Source: CAWFGW01 sp963849955
Lineage (GTDB): Bacteria; Bacteroidota; Bacteroidia; Cytophagales; JAAEPT01
Direction of reading: 5' to 3'
Assembly: GCA_963849955.1 (NCBI GenBank)
Contig: CAWKJU010000016.1
Span: forward strand, 124,001 to 188,000
Length of the DNA: 64,000 nt
A program made the translations under genes and the position numbers. The notes beneath the pieces are model-generated. The model was given only the letters and a program-made list of their open reading frames with translations. It searched no databases and was not told the DNA's origin. Of the stretch, positions 26,987-35,766 are shown in pieces (position 1 is the stretch's first letter; each line of letters begins with the position of its first letter).

Positions 26987-29293
26987 TTAATTTTTTATGA
27001 CGCTTCCTTTTCGTGTAATTATCTGAGTGCCAATTTGAAAAGTGAACACATATATCCCATCTTCAAGATTATCGAATGATAAAAAGTAATCATTGACTCC
27101 GGATGTAAATAACACTTCTTTTTCTGCCTGTACTCTTCCAAACATATCAATGACTTTTACCACTAACAATGATGCAAATTGAGCCTCAAATCTAATTCTA
27201 AAATCACCATTGTTAGGATTCGGAAAAAGATCTATTTCTGATAAACTATTAATCGAATTATCACACTCTGGTATATCAATAAGAAAATGGTACTCATCAA
27301 GTATCTGCTGCCTCATCACACATGGTCTTATTTGAATAAACTTTTTTACCCGCTCTGTACCTCGCACCCAATCTTCTGCATTAACTGGATATTCAAACCG
27401 CTGGATCATTCGGTCTAATTCCGTTGAAAAATTATCAAGGGCTTCTACATAATAAGGTAATATACTATCGTAGCTTAATGTTGAATTCAATACCTGTTCA
27501 ATACGATTAAAAAACTGGGTTCTGAAGGTTTCATTCTGCATCAGTTGTCTAAAAAATAAAGTGGCTGTTTTATTATTAGGCCAGCTTATTTCACTTTCTT
27601 CCATTGAAAAAAGTAAACTGTTGTGATTTACTCGTTGTAAACCAGCATCACCATCAAAAAAAATCCATTTCCATTTCCCTTTGTTTTTAGGTTTCCATAA
27701 GGCATAGTTATTTGAAGGCCAATCAATATTCGCGATATACATTTCAAAGAGGTAATAATCAATGAAATTTTCTATGTCTACATCTTCTAGAAAAGTTAAA
27801 TAGTCAGTTTGATTTCTAAAATCAGCAGTTTCAACAAACTGGTATAACTTAAGGAACTCCTCATTTGATCCTTCATCAATATTGCCTGTAGCTGAACCAA
27901 TAATATCTACACTATCGGTATCAATATCATTATGTGTTGCTATATAATGATTGTCTATTTTTTCTTCGAAGTAGTAGAGCCCCCAATATTCGCCATTTAG
28001 ATACAATATAACTGGCCTGCTTGCTACAGTTTCTATTTGTAATTCCCTAGCTAACTTATTCGCTAAAAAGTCCTCCATTCCCGCACTACTCCAGGAGGAA
28101 GTCGCAGCTCCTAAAACTAAACGTTTGAACTTCTCTGTCGGTCTATCATCAAATAGTTTATAGCTGAAATCGTCATTATCATAGTCATCTCTTGCATATA
28201 TTTTCAATGCTTTTTGCGCATCTCTCCTTGAGTTTCCACCATGTGTGCGTAATCCAACTGCTTGGCTAAAACCCACCGCTCCATTTTGTTCAAAAAACTC
28301 TGCATATATTTCCCTTTCCCATTCATCGCCTCTTTGGTAATAATTACCAGTCCACTCAGGGTTATCAGAATCCCAATGTATTCCTGGAACCATAATACCC
28401 GAACTATCATCAAAAATTCCGTCATAGGGTAATGTCAACGATATTATAGGCAAGCTGTGTTCTATGTTCATACTTTTTATGAAATAGCTGTTTGTAATGA
28501 TTTCACTAACTATTTCTCCATTATCATTAAAACTAGCTGCCCGTATGACTATTGCTTTGGGCAAACCTTCAGATGGAGGCAGGTATTGTTTGGGTGGTGT
28601 AATTAGATATTGTGAAATATTTATTGGTGAGGTTAAGCTACTGTTCAATAACAAAGGATTAGAATATAACAAAGATTGACTTGTTGGAAGCGACCCATCA
28701 ATTGTATACCTTATTTGATTATTGTATTTTGATTTGAGCTCTAAATAAAAAACCTCCTCATATATACCCCCATTTTTAGACGAATAAACCTCATCTGCTT
28801 CAAATAATTTGTTTGGATTACGTGGTGTTGCGGTTTGGGAAATTACGAAAGAGGTTGTATCAGACGGATAAAAAATTAGACTAAAATTTTCCTTTAAACT
28901 TGTCGGGGGCGCTTGATGCACTATCCTATTGTCATATGATAAAAAAAGAGGTTCTCCTGATGATTTGATTGAAAAATTAGTATGTAACTCTGATCCCTTT
29001 CTATTTTTTCCGGATGCAAATATTACGAGGTATTCCTTGGATAAAATTGTTTTTTCTGGAAACAACCATTTTTGTAAATCATCCTCATCATCCGACAAAC
29101 CATAATTATGAAGATTTATAGCCGTATCGGTACTGTTATAAATTTCAATCCAATCTGGAGTATTGCCATCTTCATCCGACAAACCGTTTTTATTTGCGCT
29201 CATTAACTCATTTAACAACAACCCTTGAGATAGAGTAATGTTAGCTGAAAAGAAAAATATTAATAAACTTAATAGTATGTTAAATGAGTTCAC
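26987..29293 (-). CDS. CotH-kinase / lamin-tail-domain T9SS protein (second copy)
   Basis: A 768-residue paralogue of the 23799-26138 protein with the same domain order: signal peptide from a GTG start (MNSFNILLSLLIFFF...LSQG), lamin-tail domain (LNELMSANKNGLSDEDGNTP, WIEIYNST), chitobiase-type domain (IRYTIDGSLPTS), CotH kinase (LRTHGGNSRRDAQKALKIYA, YWGLYYFEEKIDNHY, FFDGDAGLQR) and T9SS sorting domain (LFPNPNNGDFRIRF). Divergence is spread through the whole protein, so the duplication is not recent. It follows the six-gene T9SS array on the same strand, 107 bases after the last member. Kinase activity and substrates are inference from the family. Confidence 0.88.
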   Translation of the reverse strand: MNSFNILLSLLIFFFSANITLSQGLLLNELMSANKNGLSDEDGNTPDWIEIYNSTDTAINLHNYGLSDDEDDLQKWLFPEKTILSKEYLVIFASGKNRKGSELHTNFSIKSSGEPLFLSYDNRIVHQAPPTSLKENFSLIFYPSDTTSFVISQTATPRNPNKLFEADEVYSSKNGGIYEEVFYLELKSKYNNQIRYTIDGSLPTSQSLLYSNPLLLNSSLTSPINISQYLITPPKQYLPPSEGLPKAIVIRAASFNDNGEIVSEIITNSYFIKSMNIEHSLPIISLTLPYDGIFDDSSGIMVPGIHWDSDNPEWTGNYYQRGDEWEREIYAEFFEQNGAVGFSQAVGLRTHGGNSRRDAQKALKIYARDDYDNDDFSYKLFDDRPTEKFKRLVLGAATSSWSSAGMEDFLANKLARELQIETVASRPVILYLNGEYWGLYYFEEKIDNHYIATHNDIDTDSVDIIGSATGNIDEGSNEEFLKLYQFVETADFRNQTDYLTFLEDVDIENFIDYYLFEMYIANIDWPSNNYALWKPKNKGKWKWIFFDGDAGLQRVNHNSLLFSMEESEISWPNNKTATLFFRQLMQNETFRTQFFNRIEQVLNSTLSYDSILPYYVEALDNFSTELDRMIQRFEYPVNAEDWVRGTERVKKFIQIRPCVMRQQILDEYHFLIDIPECDNSINSLSEIDLFPNPNNGDFRIRFEAQFASLLVVKVIDMFGRVQAEKEVLFTSGVNDYFLSFDNLEDGIYVFTFQIGTQIITRKGSVIKN

Positions 29294-29400
29294 GCTACAA
29301 AATTGATAACTTCAAAGTTAAAACAATTTCCAATGTTTCATCGAGCAAGGCTATTACTCTTAATTTGATTATTAAATCAGACAGCTTTTCTGAAAAAAAA

Positions 29401-30669
29401 TCATTTCGAAATTAGCAATTTTTCAGCAATAACGCCTTTATCTGTTTCTAGCAATAGCATGTATGAGCCGTTGGGCAAACTACTTACATCAACAGTTTCC
29501 GTTTTACTTATTAATAGGCTTTTCCCATACAGGTCTAGAATATTTGTTTTTAATACTTCTTCAGAAACTTGAAGAGTTGAACTCGCTGGATTTGGATAAA
29601 AATTGGTTGAAGTTGCCTCTTCAATAGGGAGTGCTGTTACAGTTTTTTCTGAGAAATAGTAATAATAGGTGCTTTGGTATTCTAATTCTTCATTTATACC
29701 ATTTGAAAAATAGCGGCTATGTGTAAGTGGTAAGTTCTTAATTCCTTTTGTAAATGGGTCTTCTGAATAAATAGAATTTGGAAAAAACCCCTCTGAAAAC
29801 AATATTAAGTTAGATGTATAATTATAATCGTAAGTATACTCTTCTTTTTTATCCAACTTCCATACGTTTAATTCTTTAGACCATATATAAAGGAGTTCCA
29901 ACGTATTATTTCCTTTTCCATCATAGAAGAATTCTCGTTTACGTGACTTAACATCGCCATTCCAATCTACAATACTGTCTACCAACGATTGTTCATTATA
30001 ATAGAAATAAGAATTAAAACAGTTTTCAAAAAAAGGATTTCCGAATTCATCTTTACGGCATTTAGTATTGGATATTAACAAACCGTCAGATGAGTATCTG
30101 AAATGATTCTCATACTTATCTACCCACTCATTGTTTCCATTTGTGGTGCTTACAACAGCACTGTCTAGTTGGCTAACTGAATAGTAATATAAATATTCTA
30201 TAACAGTTTGATTAGAACTGTCGGATGACAAGTTTCTATATTCAATTCTCTTTATTTCATTACCTAAATCATCATATTCATATACATTTTTTTCTTCCAC
30301 AACATTCTCCCAATTGCCATTGCTAACACCAAAATCTTTAACGAAAATGAGAGAACTGTCTGCTTTTTCTAGTTTATTAATAAAAATCAATAATTTACGG
30401 TTCTTGGACCATGAGTTATTGTACCCAGATTCTAATATTGACATTACTCCAAAATCAGTATATTCATATTTAGTCCTTCCAACCCCACCTTCTGGACCGC
30501 GTTTTCCTACATAATAAATGCTATCTAATACTAAAACAGTATTTCCAGCAGTCCGCAAGGCGTAGTTGGTGATTCCAGTTTTTTTTATGCTTCCTTTAAA
30601 CAACAAATGATCTTGAGCATTAGAAAAAGTAAAAAACAATGCGAAGAGTAGAAATAAAAGTTGTTTCAT
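29401..30669 (-). CDS. T9SS array protein G1
   Basis: A 422-residue secreted protein: signal peptide MKQLLFLLFALFFTFSNAQ, then about seven loosely repeated units with a YxYDDLGN / FRYSSDGLL core and Trp in WSKNRK, WVDKYEN and WSKELNVWK. The last 65 residues are a type B sorting domain (FYPNPASSTLQVSEE; LYGKSLLISKTETVDVS). Its N-terminus (AQDHLLFKGSIKKTG) matches the frameshifted member G4, so the two are the closest pair. The repeats recall YD/RHS-like strands but lack the RHS core and any toxin end. Function unknown; probably surface-exposed. Nothing in the sequence shows an enzyme site. Confidence 0.75.
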   Translation of the reverse strand: MKQLLFLLFALFFTFSNAQDHLLFKGSIKKTGITNYALRTAGNTVLVLDSIYYVGKRGPEGGVGRTKYEYTDFGVMSILESGYNNSWSKNRKLLIFINKLEKADSSLIFVKDFGVSNGNWENVVEEKNVYEYDDLGNEIKRIEYRNLSSDSSNQTVIEYLYYYSVSQLDSAVVSTTNGNNEWVDKYENHFRYSSDGLLISNTKCRKDEFGNPFFENCFNSYFYYNEQSLVDSIVDWNGDVKSRKREFFYDGKGNNTLELLYIWSKELNVWKLDKKEEYTYDYNYTSNLILFSEGFFPNSIYSEDPFTKGIKNLPLTHSRYFSNGINEELEYQSTYYYYFSEKTVTALPIEEATSTNFYPNPASSTLQVSEEVLKTNILDLYGKSLLISKTETVDVSSLPNGSYMLLLETDKGVIAEKLLISK

Positions 30670-30688
30670 GAATTATGGGTATTTTAAT

Positions 30689-31939
30689 CTATTTAGAAAT
30701 TAGCAGCTTCTCAGAAACTAACCCCTTATCTGTTTCTAGTAGTAGAATGTAAGAACCGTTTTCCAACTCTGAAACATCAAACGATTTTGAAGGATTATAA
30801 GACTGAATTCTTACTTTTCCCGTAAGGTCTTGAATGGTTATTTTATTAACTTCCTTCTCAATATTCAAGGTGTTTTGTGCTGGGTTGGGATAAATTTCTA
30901 CTTTGTTTTTTATCGGATCAGATATTCCAACTGCTCTAAAATCTGAATAGTAAAATATAATATCTAAAGGAAAACTTTCTTCATCAAGACCAAAATCCGT
31001 CTTTGCAGACACAGGTCGAGAAAAGAAATGAAAATAATCAGTTGGGTAATCACCGAAAATAACATCCTCAAAAGCAAGCTCCTCAGCAAACTCAAAACTT
31101 AAGGAATCTTCAGCAATCCACCCTTCGGTTTCCTCATCCCATGAAAAGGTTATTTCTTTGTTTCTATTAAACTTTGAATCATAAAAGTATTCAATTTTTT
31201 CATACGGTTCGCCTTCACTATATTCGACTTTCTTAATGATGTTATTATTTAAATCATAAGTATAATCGTATCTAACGGTATAGTTGAGATCCCATGAATT
31301 CGTGCTATCTATCCAATAATAATTATTGAATAAATTTAGATTTTCATTATTATCATATGAAAATTCATCTTTATATCTTGGTACCCAACTATTGTTTATG
31401 CCATTCGGATATAAATACAAATGTAGTGTCTCATTATTGGCCTCATTGTATTCAATGTATGTTTTTAGATTAGGTTTAAACCTCATGGTTTGGATATCCC
31501 ATGAAGAATGAATAGTAGAGTCAACTAACAGTTTTTCATTTAAATAGTCTTTTGATTGATTTCTGATTATCCAATCTAAAGAATCATTATTCCAATTATA
31601 TATTTTCTCTATAGCAGTAGGTCCTTCGTAGGTAAAAACTGATCTTTCAATTAATCTAAAACTTTCTTCCCCATATGATTTATATGATTTGACTTCTGAA
31701 ATTTTGTTTCCGTTCTTATCATATTCATAATCATTCTTATCTGTTCCTGAAAGAACATCAAACTCAATTTTTTGAATTATTCTACCTCCTGCATCATATA
31801 GGTACTTGTCATTGAAAAAAGTAAACCCATCAACAGATGAGACTACACTATCTAATGTGATTAATGCAAAATTATTAGTTTGTGATAGGCTAACAGTAAT
31901 AGCGCATACCCAAAATAAAAATGATGAAATGAGTTTCAT
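30689..31939 (-). CDS. T9SS array protein G2
   Basis: A 416-residue secreted protein with signal peptide MKLISSFLFWVCAITVSLSQ, repeats such as YEYDKNGNKISEVKSY, WNNDSLDWI and YDYTYDLNNNIIKK, and a type A sorting domain (DLTGKVRIQSYNPSKSFDVS). Signal peptide and first residues are nearly the same as in G6 (MKLILSFLFVLCTITVSLSQ), yet G6 has a type B end, so the two halves have different histories. Its upstream spacer also copies the one before G6, including a remnant of the bshA end. Function unknown. Confidence 0.75.
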   Translation of the reverse strand: MKLISSFLFWVCAITVSLSQTNNFALITLDSVVSSVDGFTFFNDKYLYDAGGRIIQKIEFDVLSGTDKNDYEYDKNGNKISEVKSYKSYGEESFRLIERSVFTYEGPTAIEKIYNWNNDSLDWIIRNQSKDYLNEKLLVDSTIHSSWDIQTMRFKPNLKTYIEYNEANNETLHLYLYPNGINNSWVPRYKDEFSYDNNENLNLFNNYYWIDSTNSWDLNYTVRYDYTYDLNNNIIKKVEYSEGEPYEKIEYFYDSKFNRNKEITFSWDEETEGWIAEDSLSFEFAEELAFEDVIFGDYPTDYFHFFSRPVSAKTDFGLDEESFPLDIIFYYSDFRAVGISDPIKNKVEIYPNPAQNTLNIEKEVNKITIQDLTGKVRIQSYNPSKSFDVSELENGSYILLLETDKGLVSEKLLISK

Positions 31940-31984
31940 ATATTTAATCGCTTATATAATAACGCCACAAAGTTAAAGTAAAAA

Positions 31985-32060
31985 TCATGAAACGGACACT
32001 TTTCCCAAAGCCTTTTCATATAAGTCTTCATCGAAAAACAAAGAATTTTTTAACTCTTGC
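31985..32060 (-). pseudogene. Duplicated remnant of the bshA 3' end
   Basis: The minus strand just upstream of G2 reads DEDLYEKALGKVSVS-stop, matching the true BshA C-terminus YEALYEKALGEVMV-stop at 37063. At DNA level the run cccaaagccttttcata (32004-32020) is identical to that at the bshA end, and the following spacer shares ccacaaagttaaa. The distance from this stop to the G2 ATG (45 bases) is nearly that from the bshA stop to the G6 ATG (48). The similarity fades upstream of about 32060. This is a copied gene end, not a gene. Confidence 0.8.
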
Positions 32061-32082
32061 GTAGGCTCGTTTAGTTATAGAT

Positions 32083-33330
32083 CTATTTTGAAATTAGCAA
32101 TTTTTCAGAAACTAACCCGTTGTTTGTTTCAAGTAGTAGGATGTAAGAACCATTTTCCAACGCAGAAACATCAAACGATTTTGAAGGATATTGTGACTGA
32201 ATTATTATTCTTCCAGTTAGGTCTTGAATGGTTAGCGTGTGTACTTGTTCTTCAAAGTTTACGCTGTTTTTAGTAGGGTTTGGGAAAAAATCAAAACTAC
32301 TCGTTTTGGCAATTTCTCCTTTGGTTTCTAGTACTATTCTGTCAGAATAATAAAGATTAACCTTAAATGTTTCATTAGCTATAGGATATATTAACTCCAT
32401 ATAAACAATTCTATGGGTGCTTTCTGATTCAGACTTAGAAAATCCAAAGCCCAACTCATCATTTTTAGCTTCTTTTGTATAATCATAAACAATTAATTCT
32501 TGGTATTCTATCAACCAACTTTCAGTTGATTCATCATAAATACGGTCTTCTTGTGATAACTCATTATTCAAAGAATCAAAGGCGTAGACATATTCCGACA
32601 TTAATTCATTATTTTGAAAATACTTTATATTTGTATTATTCCCGTTAGCATCATATTCAAAGGTCGTGTAGTAATTATCATTCTTCCAAATAGAACTGTC
32701 AGTGTTCCAAGTATAATGGTTTTTGATTTCCAACTGATTCAATTTATTGTATTCATACTCTTCTTTACCTATAAGATTCAATGAGTTTGAGTTAGAATTA
32801 TTATAAAATTCTTGTGTCTCAACTACCTGACCTTGGGAGTTATATTGTAATTGTTCTTTTCTATATCTGTACCAGTTTTTGTTAGACCTGTTCCAGTTTA
32901 ATTCTACAATAGAATCGACCATCTCATTTTGGTTAGAATAAGTAACAATCTTTTGATCTCCAACCCAATCTTCCTCAGTTTCATTCCAGTTAAAAGTAGT
33001 TTCATAAAAGACACTACCCTCATAAGAATAGATTACACGGCTTTTATTAATGTATTCTTCTAAATTCGGTTGAGATTCCGAATAAATTTCAGAAATCAGC
33101 TTACCCGCTGAGTTATACTCAACTTCTGTTTTCTTCTTACTAGAATCATAATCAATTGCAATCCAGAATTTTAATGTTTGAGATTCATCAAAATAATTAA
33201 TGTGTCGACTAACAACATTTTCATCAATCTTTATAATTGTGCTATCAAGCAAATTTTTTTTAGATTCTTCAATTTGTGCATTTACATTGATTGTAAAAAA
33301 AATCATCAAGCTATAAATGAGTGATTTCAT
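32083..33330 (-). CDS. T9SS array protein G3
   Basis: A 415-residue secreted protein. Signal peptide MKSLIYSLMIFFTINVNAQ; seven to eight units of about 35-40 residues with Trp and Tyr at fixed places (TFNWNETEEDWVGDQKIVTY, ELNWNRSNKNWYRYRKEQL, YTWNTDSSIWKNDNYYTTF, each with a YxxxGxxxE core); a type A sorting domain (DLTGRIIIQSQYPSKSFDVS). This member shows the repeat most clearly: a W-x(6-8)-W beta-hairpin and then a YxYNxxGQ turn. The N-terminus differs from all other members. It is 6 bases from the end of G4, so one transcript is likely. Function unknown. Confidence 0.75.
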   Translation of the reverse strand: MKSLIYSLMIFFTINVNAQIEESKKNLLDSTIIKIDENVVSRHINYFDESQTLKFWIAIDYDSSKKKTEVEYNSAGKLISEIYSESQPNLEEYINKSRVIYSYEGSVFYETTFNWNETEEDWVGDQKIVTYSNQNEMVDSIVELNWNRSNKNWYRYRKEQLQYNSQGQVVETQEFYNNSNSNSLNLIGKEEYEYNKLNQLEIKNHYTWNTDSSIWKNDNYYTTFEYDANGNNTNIKYFQNNELMSEYVYAFDSLNNELSQEDRIYDESTESWLIEYQELIVYDYTKEAKNDELGFGFSKSESESTHRIVYMELIYPIANETFKVNLYYSDRIVLETKGEIAKTSSFDFFPNPTKNSVNFEEQVHTLTIQDLTGRIIIQSQYPSKSFDVSALENGSYILLLETNNGLVSEKLLISK

Positions 33331-33336
33331 GTTATA

Positions 33337-34553
33337 TTATTTAGAAATAATCAACCTCTCAGAAACTAACCCGGTGTCTGTTTCTAATAGTAGAATGTAA
33401 GAGCCGTTTGGTAAACTACTTACGTCTACAGTTTCCATTTTATTTACTAATAAGCTTTTTCCATACACATCTAAAACAGTTGTTTGCAGGACACCGTCAG
33501 AAACTTGTATCGTTGAGCTTGCAGGATTAGGATAGAAAGCTAATCTATTTTTAAACGAATCAGGAAAGTCGGAAACAACTTTCTCAGAATAATAATACGT
33601 CTCTGTGGATACCTTTTCCATTTGGCTAAGCCATATAAAAGTTATTCGTTCTATTGGGACATTGATCATATATTCATTGTCATTATCACTAAGACGAAAT
33701 AGATTAAACTCCAACTGATCTATACGATATTGACTGCTAAAAGAAAAATAGTATTGCTCTGAAAGCGCCCAAGAAGCTGGTGATTCTGACCAATAATAAA
33801 ATGAAGACAATGTATCATTACCTTTTGCATCAAAAGAAGATGTTTTTTTACTGTATAATTCACCATCCTCCCATTTAATACTACTATCTGGAAAAATATG
33901 ATTTGCATAGTAAAATTCTGTAGAGTCTGTGTCGGTCAATAAATTATTATCATAATAGAAACTCATTTTCGTTTTCAGAAGCTTATTATCATCATAGGAA
34001 AAAACTGTTTTTCTACTTTTGTTCCATTTAGAGTTTTCCCAATCGTATAAAACTATGCTGTCTAACTGTGTATCAGTATAAAATAACTCTTCTCTAGAAT
34101 GAGGTGGTAATTTTACCCCTTCGATAATTGTGAAAAAAAATGTGTAGCTAATTACATTTCCGTTTTCATCATATCTATATACATCTTTGTAATCAGGAAA
34201 TTCATTCAAAACACCTGTTTCTCTATCGAAATCATATTCAAATGCACTATCTACTTGACCAAGGTTATTGGTGTAATAAAATTTTTCTCATCCCTTATCC
34301 AATCTAGCGATCCATTAAGTTTAACATCACTAGTTCCGACAAAACCAAACTCAGTTTTTTCTAGTCCATTGAATCGATAGATCTCATCTTCGTATTCTGA
34401 ATAACTACTGTCTAGTACTACAACAGTAGTTGTGGAAGTCCGTAATGCGCTTTTTACAACTTCTGTTTTGATTCTCCCTTTTGAAAAAAAATGGTCCTGG
34501 GCGTTTAAATAACTAAAAAATAACGTAAAGAGTAGTAAGAGTGTTTGTTTCAT
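33337..34553 (-). pseudogene. T9SS array protein G4, frameshifted
   Basis: Two adjacent frames make one gene of about 405 codons. The first (34553 down to 34251) has signal peptide MKQTLLLLFTLFFSYLNAQ and matches G1. It runs out of frame after DEKNF. The second frame continues with FYYTNNLGQVDSAFEYDFD upstream of any start codon and proceeds to a type B sorting domain ending SERLIISK (33337). The break lies at the A5 run on the coding strand (plus-strand T at 34282-34286); one more A restores the frame (EKKFYYT). It may be a true recent mutation, phase variation or a base-calling error. Confidence 0.8.
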
Positions 34554-34584
34554 TAGTTTTTAGAATAATACTGCTGTCATCAAA

Positions 34585-35748
34585 TTATTTAGAAATTAGC
34601 AGCTTCTCAGAAACTAACCCTTTGTCTGTTTCTAGGAGCAGAATGTAAGAACCGTTATCCAATTCAGAGACATCAACTGTTTTTGAAGGATTATAAGACT
34701 GAATTCTTACTTTTCCAGTAAGGTCTTGGATGGTAAGTTTATTGATTTCTTCTGAAAAATATATGGTGTTTTGAGTAGGGTTTGGAAACACATAATAATC
34801 AGTATACAGATCATTATTTAATCCTACAATTCGATTAGAATAGTAGTAGGTTTCTACAAATTGTTCTTCCCATATCTGATTTGTAGAGTTGAATGTATGC
34901 TTACTTTTCTTAGCTAGTTGATGAATTAAACCATCAGTACTAAAATTAAAAGGATACTTAATTTTCTCTCGAACTATCGATAAGTTATATGTTTTAGAAT
35001 ATCGTTCTCGTGGCATCCACTTGGATGTCGCTGAATTCCATGTGTATTGTATATCTAATGTATCATTACCATAATTATCATAGTAGTATTCTGTTTTAAG
35101 TACATTTACACCCTCATTTTTTTGAGTCATACTCGATTTTAAACTTTTACTATTGTGGGTAAATTCCTTTACACTAATTGTGACCCAATTCCCCTTGCTG
35201 TAATAGGCATATTCAATTGAAGAAATAATCCCATTTGAATTATATTTAAAGGAATGTTTAGAGTCGTAGCTCCAAACATTATTTCGAAGAAATAAAATAG
35301 TAGAATCTACCATTCTATTATTTTGATATGTCATAGTGTCTCTTGCAATTAGTGTCCAATCCTCACCTATTCCACCAGAGTATTTAAGACTTCTTGAAAT
35401 AAAACCTTCGGAGTTATATGTATATATGTACTGACTGCCACCATCATTGAACCAAACATTTGACACATAATCTCCACCATAAAAATACACTGTCTCGAGA
35501 TCACCTTGTTTATTTAACATATATATATTGCGCTCCCCCTTTCTCCATATAAGAGAGTCTTTTTGCCTAAATTCAGATATACTCTCTGATAAATCAAGAT
35601 TCTCATCATAAACAAATATTGACCTTGAAATAGTAGTTGAAGACTCCCCCAGAATACTATCAAGAACAAAAATTTCCTCGCTTTGATTTTGAGAAAGACA
35701 TTGAAAAATAGACAATGAAATAATGAAGAATAGAGAAAGTTGTTTCAT
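34585..35748 (-). CDS. T9SS array protein G5
   Basis: A 387-residue secreted protein, the shortest member. Signal peptide MKQLSLFFIISLSIFQCLSQ; repeat units with YTYNSEGFISRSLKYSGG, FKYNSNGIISSIEYAYYSKG, YYDNYGNDTLDIQYTWNSAT; type A sorting domain with DLTGKVRIQSYNPSKTVDVS and EKLLISK. Its end is nearly identical in DNA to that of G2, although their middles share little. It lies 31 bases from G4 and 18 from G6 in the same direction. Function unknown; the domain layout predicts export by T9SS. Confidence 0.75.
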   Translation of the reverse strand: MKQLSLFFIISLSIFQCLSQNQSEEIFVLDSILGESSTTISRSIFVYDENLDLSESISEFRQKDSLIWRKGERNIYMLNKQGDLETVYFYGGDYVSNVWFNDGGSQYIYTYNSEGFISRSLKYSGGIGEDWTLIARDTMTYQNNRMVDSTILFLRNNVWSYDSKHSFKYNSNGIISSIEYAYYSKGNWVTISVKEFTHNSKSLKSSMTQKNEGVNVLKTEYYYDNYGNDTLDIQYTWNSATSKWMPRERYSKTYNLSIVREKIKYPFNFSTDGLIHQLAKKSKHTFNSTNQIWEEQFVETYYYSNRIVGLNNDLYTDYYVFPNPTQNTIYFSEEINKLTIQDLTGKVRIQSYNPSKTVDVSELDNGSYILLLETDKGLVSEKLLISK

Positions 35749-35766
35749 GAGTTAGTTTATTTTAAT

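Noticed and set aside
33337..34209. Separate gene with TTG start (MNEFPDYKD)
   Set aside because: The frame continues upstream without a stop through FYYTNNLGQVDSAFEYD and matches the family there, so this is the second part of frameshifted G4, not an independent gene.
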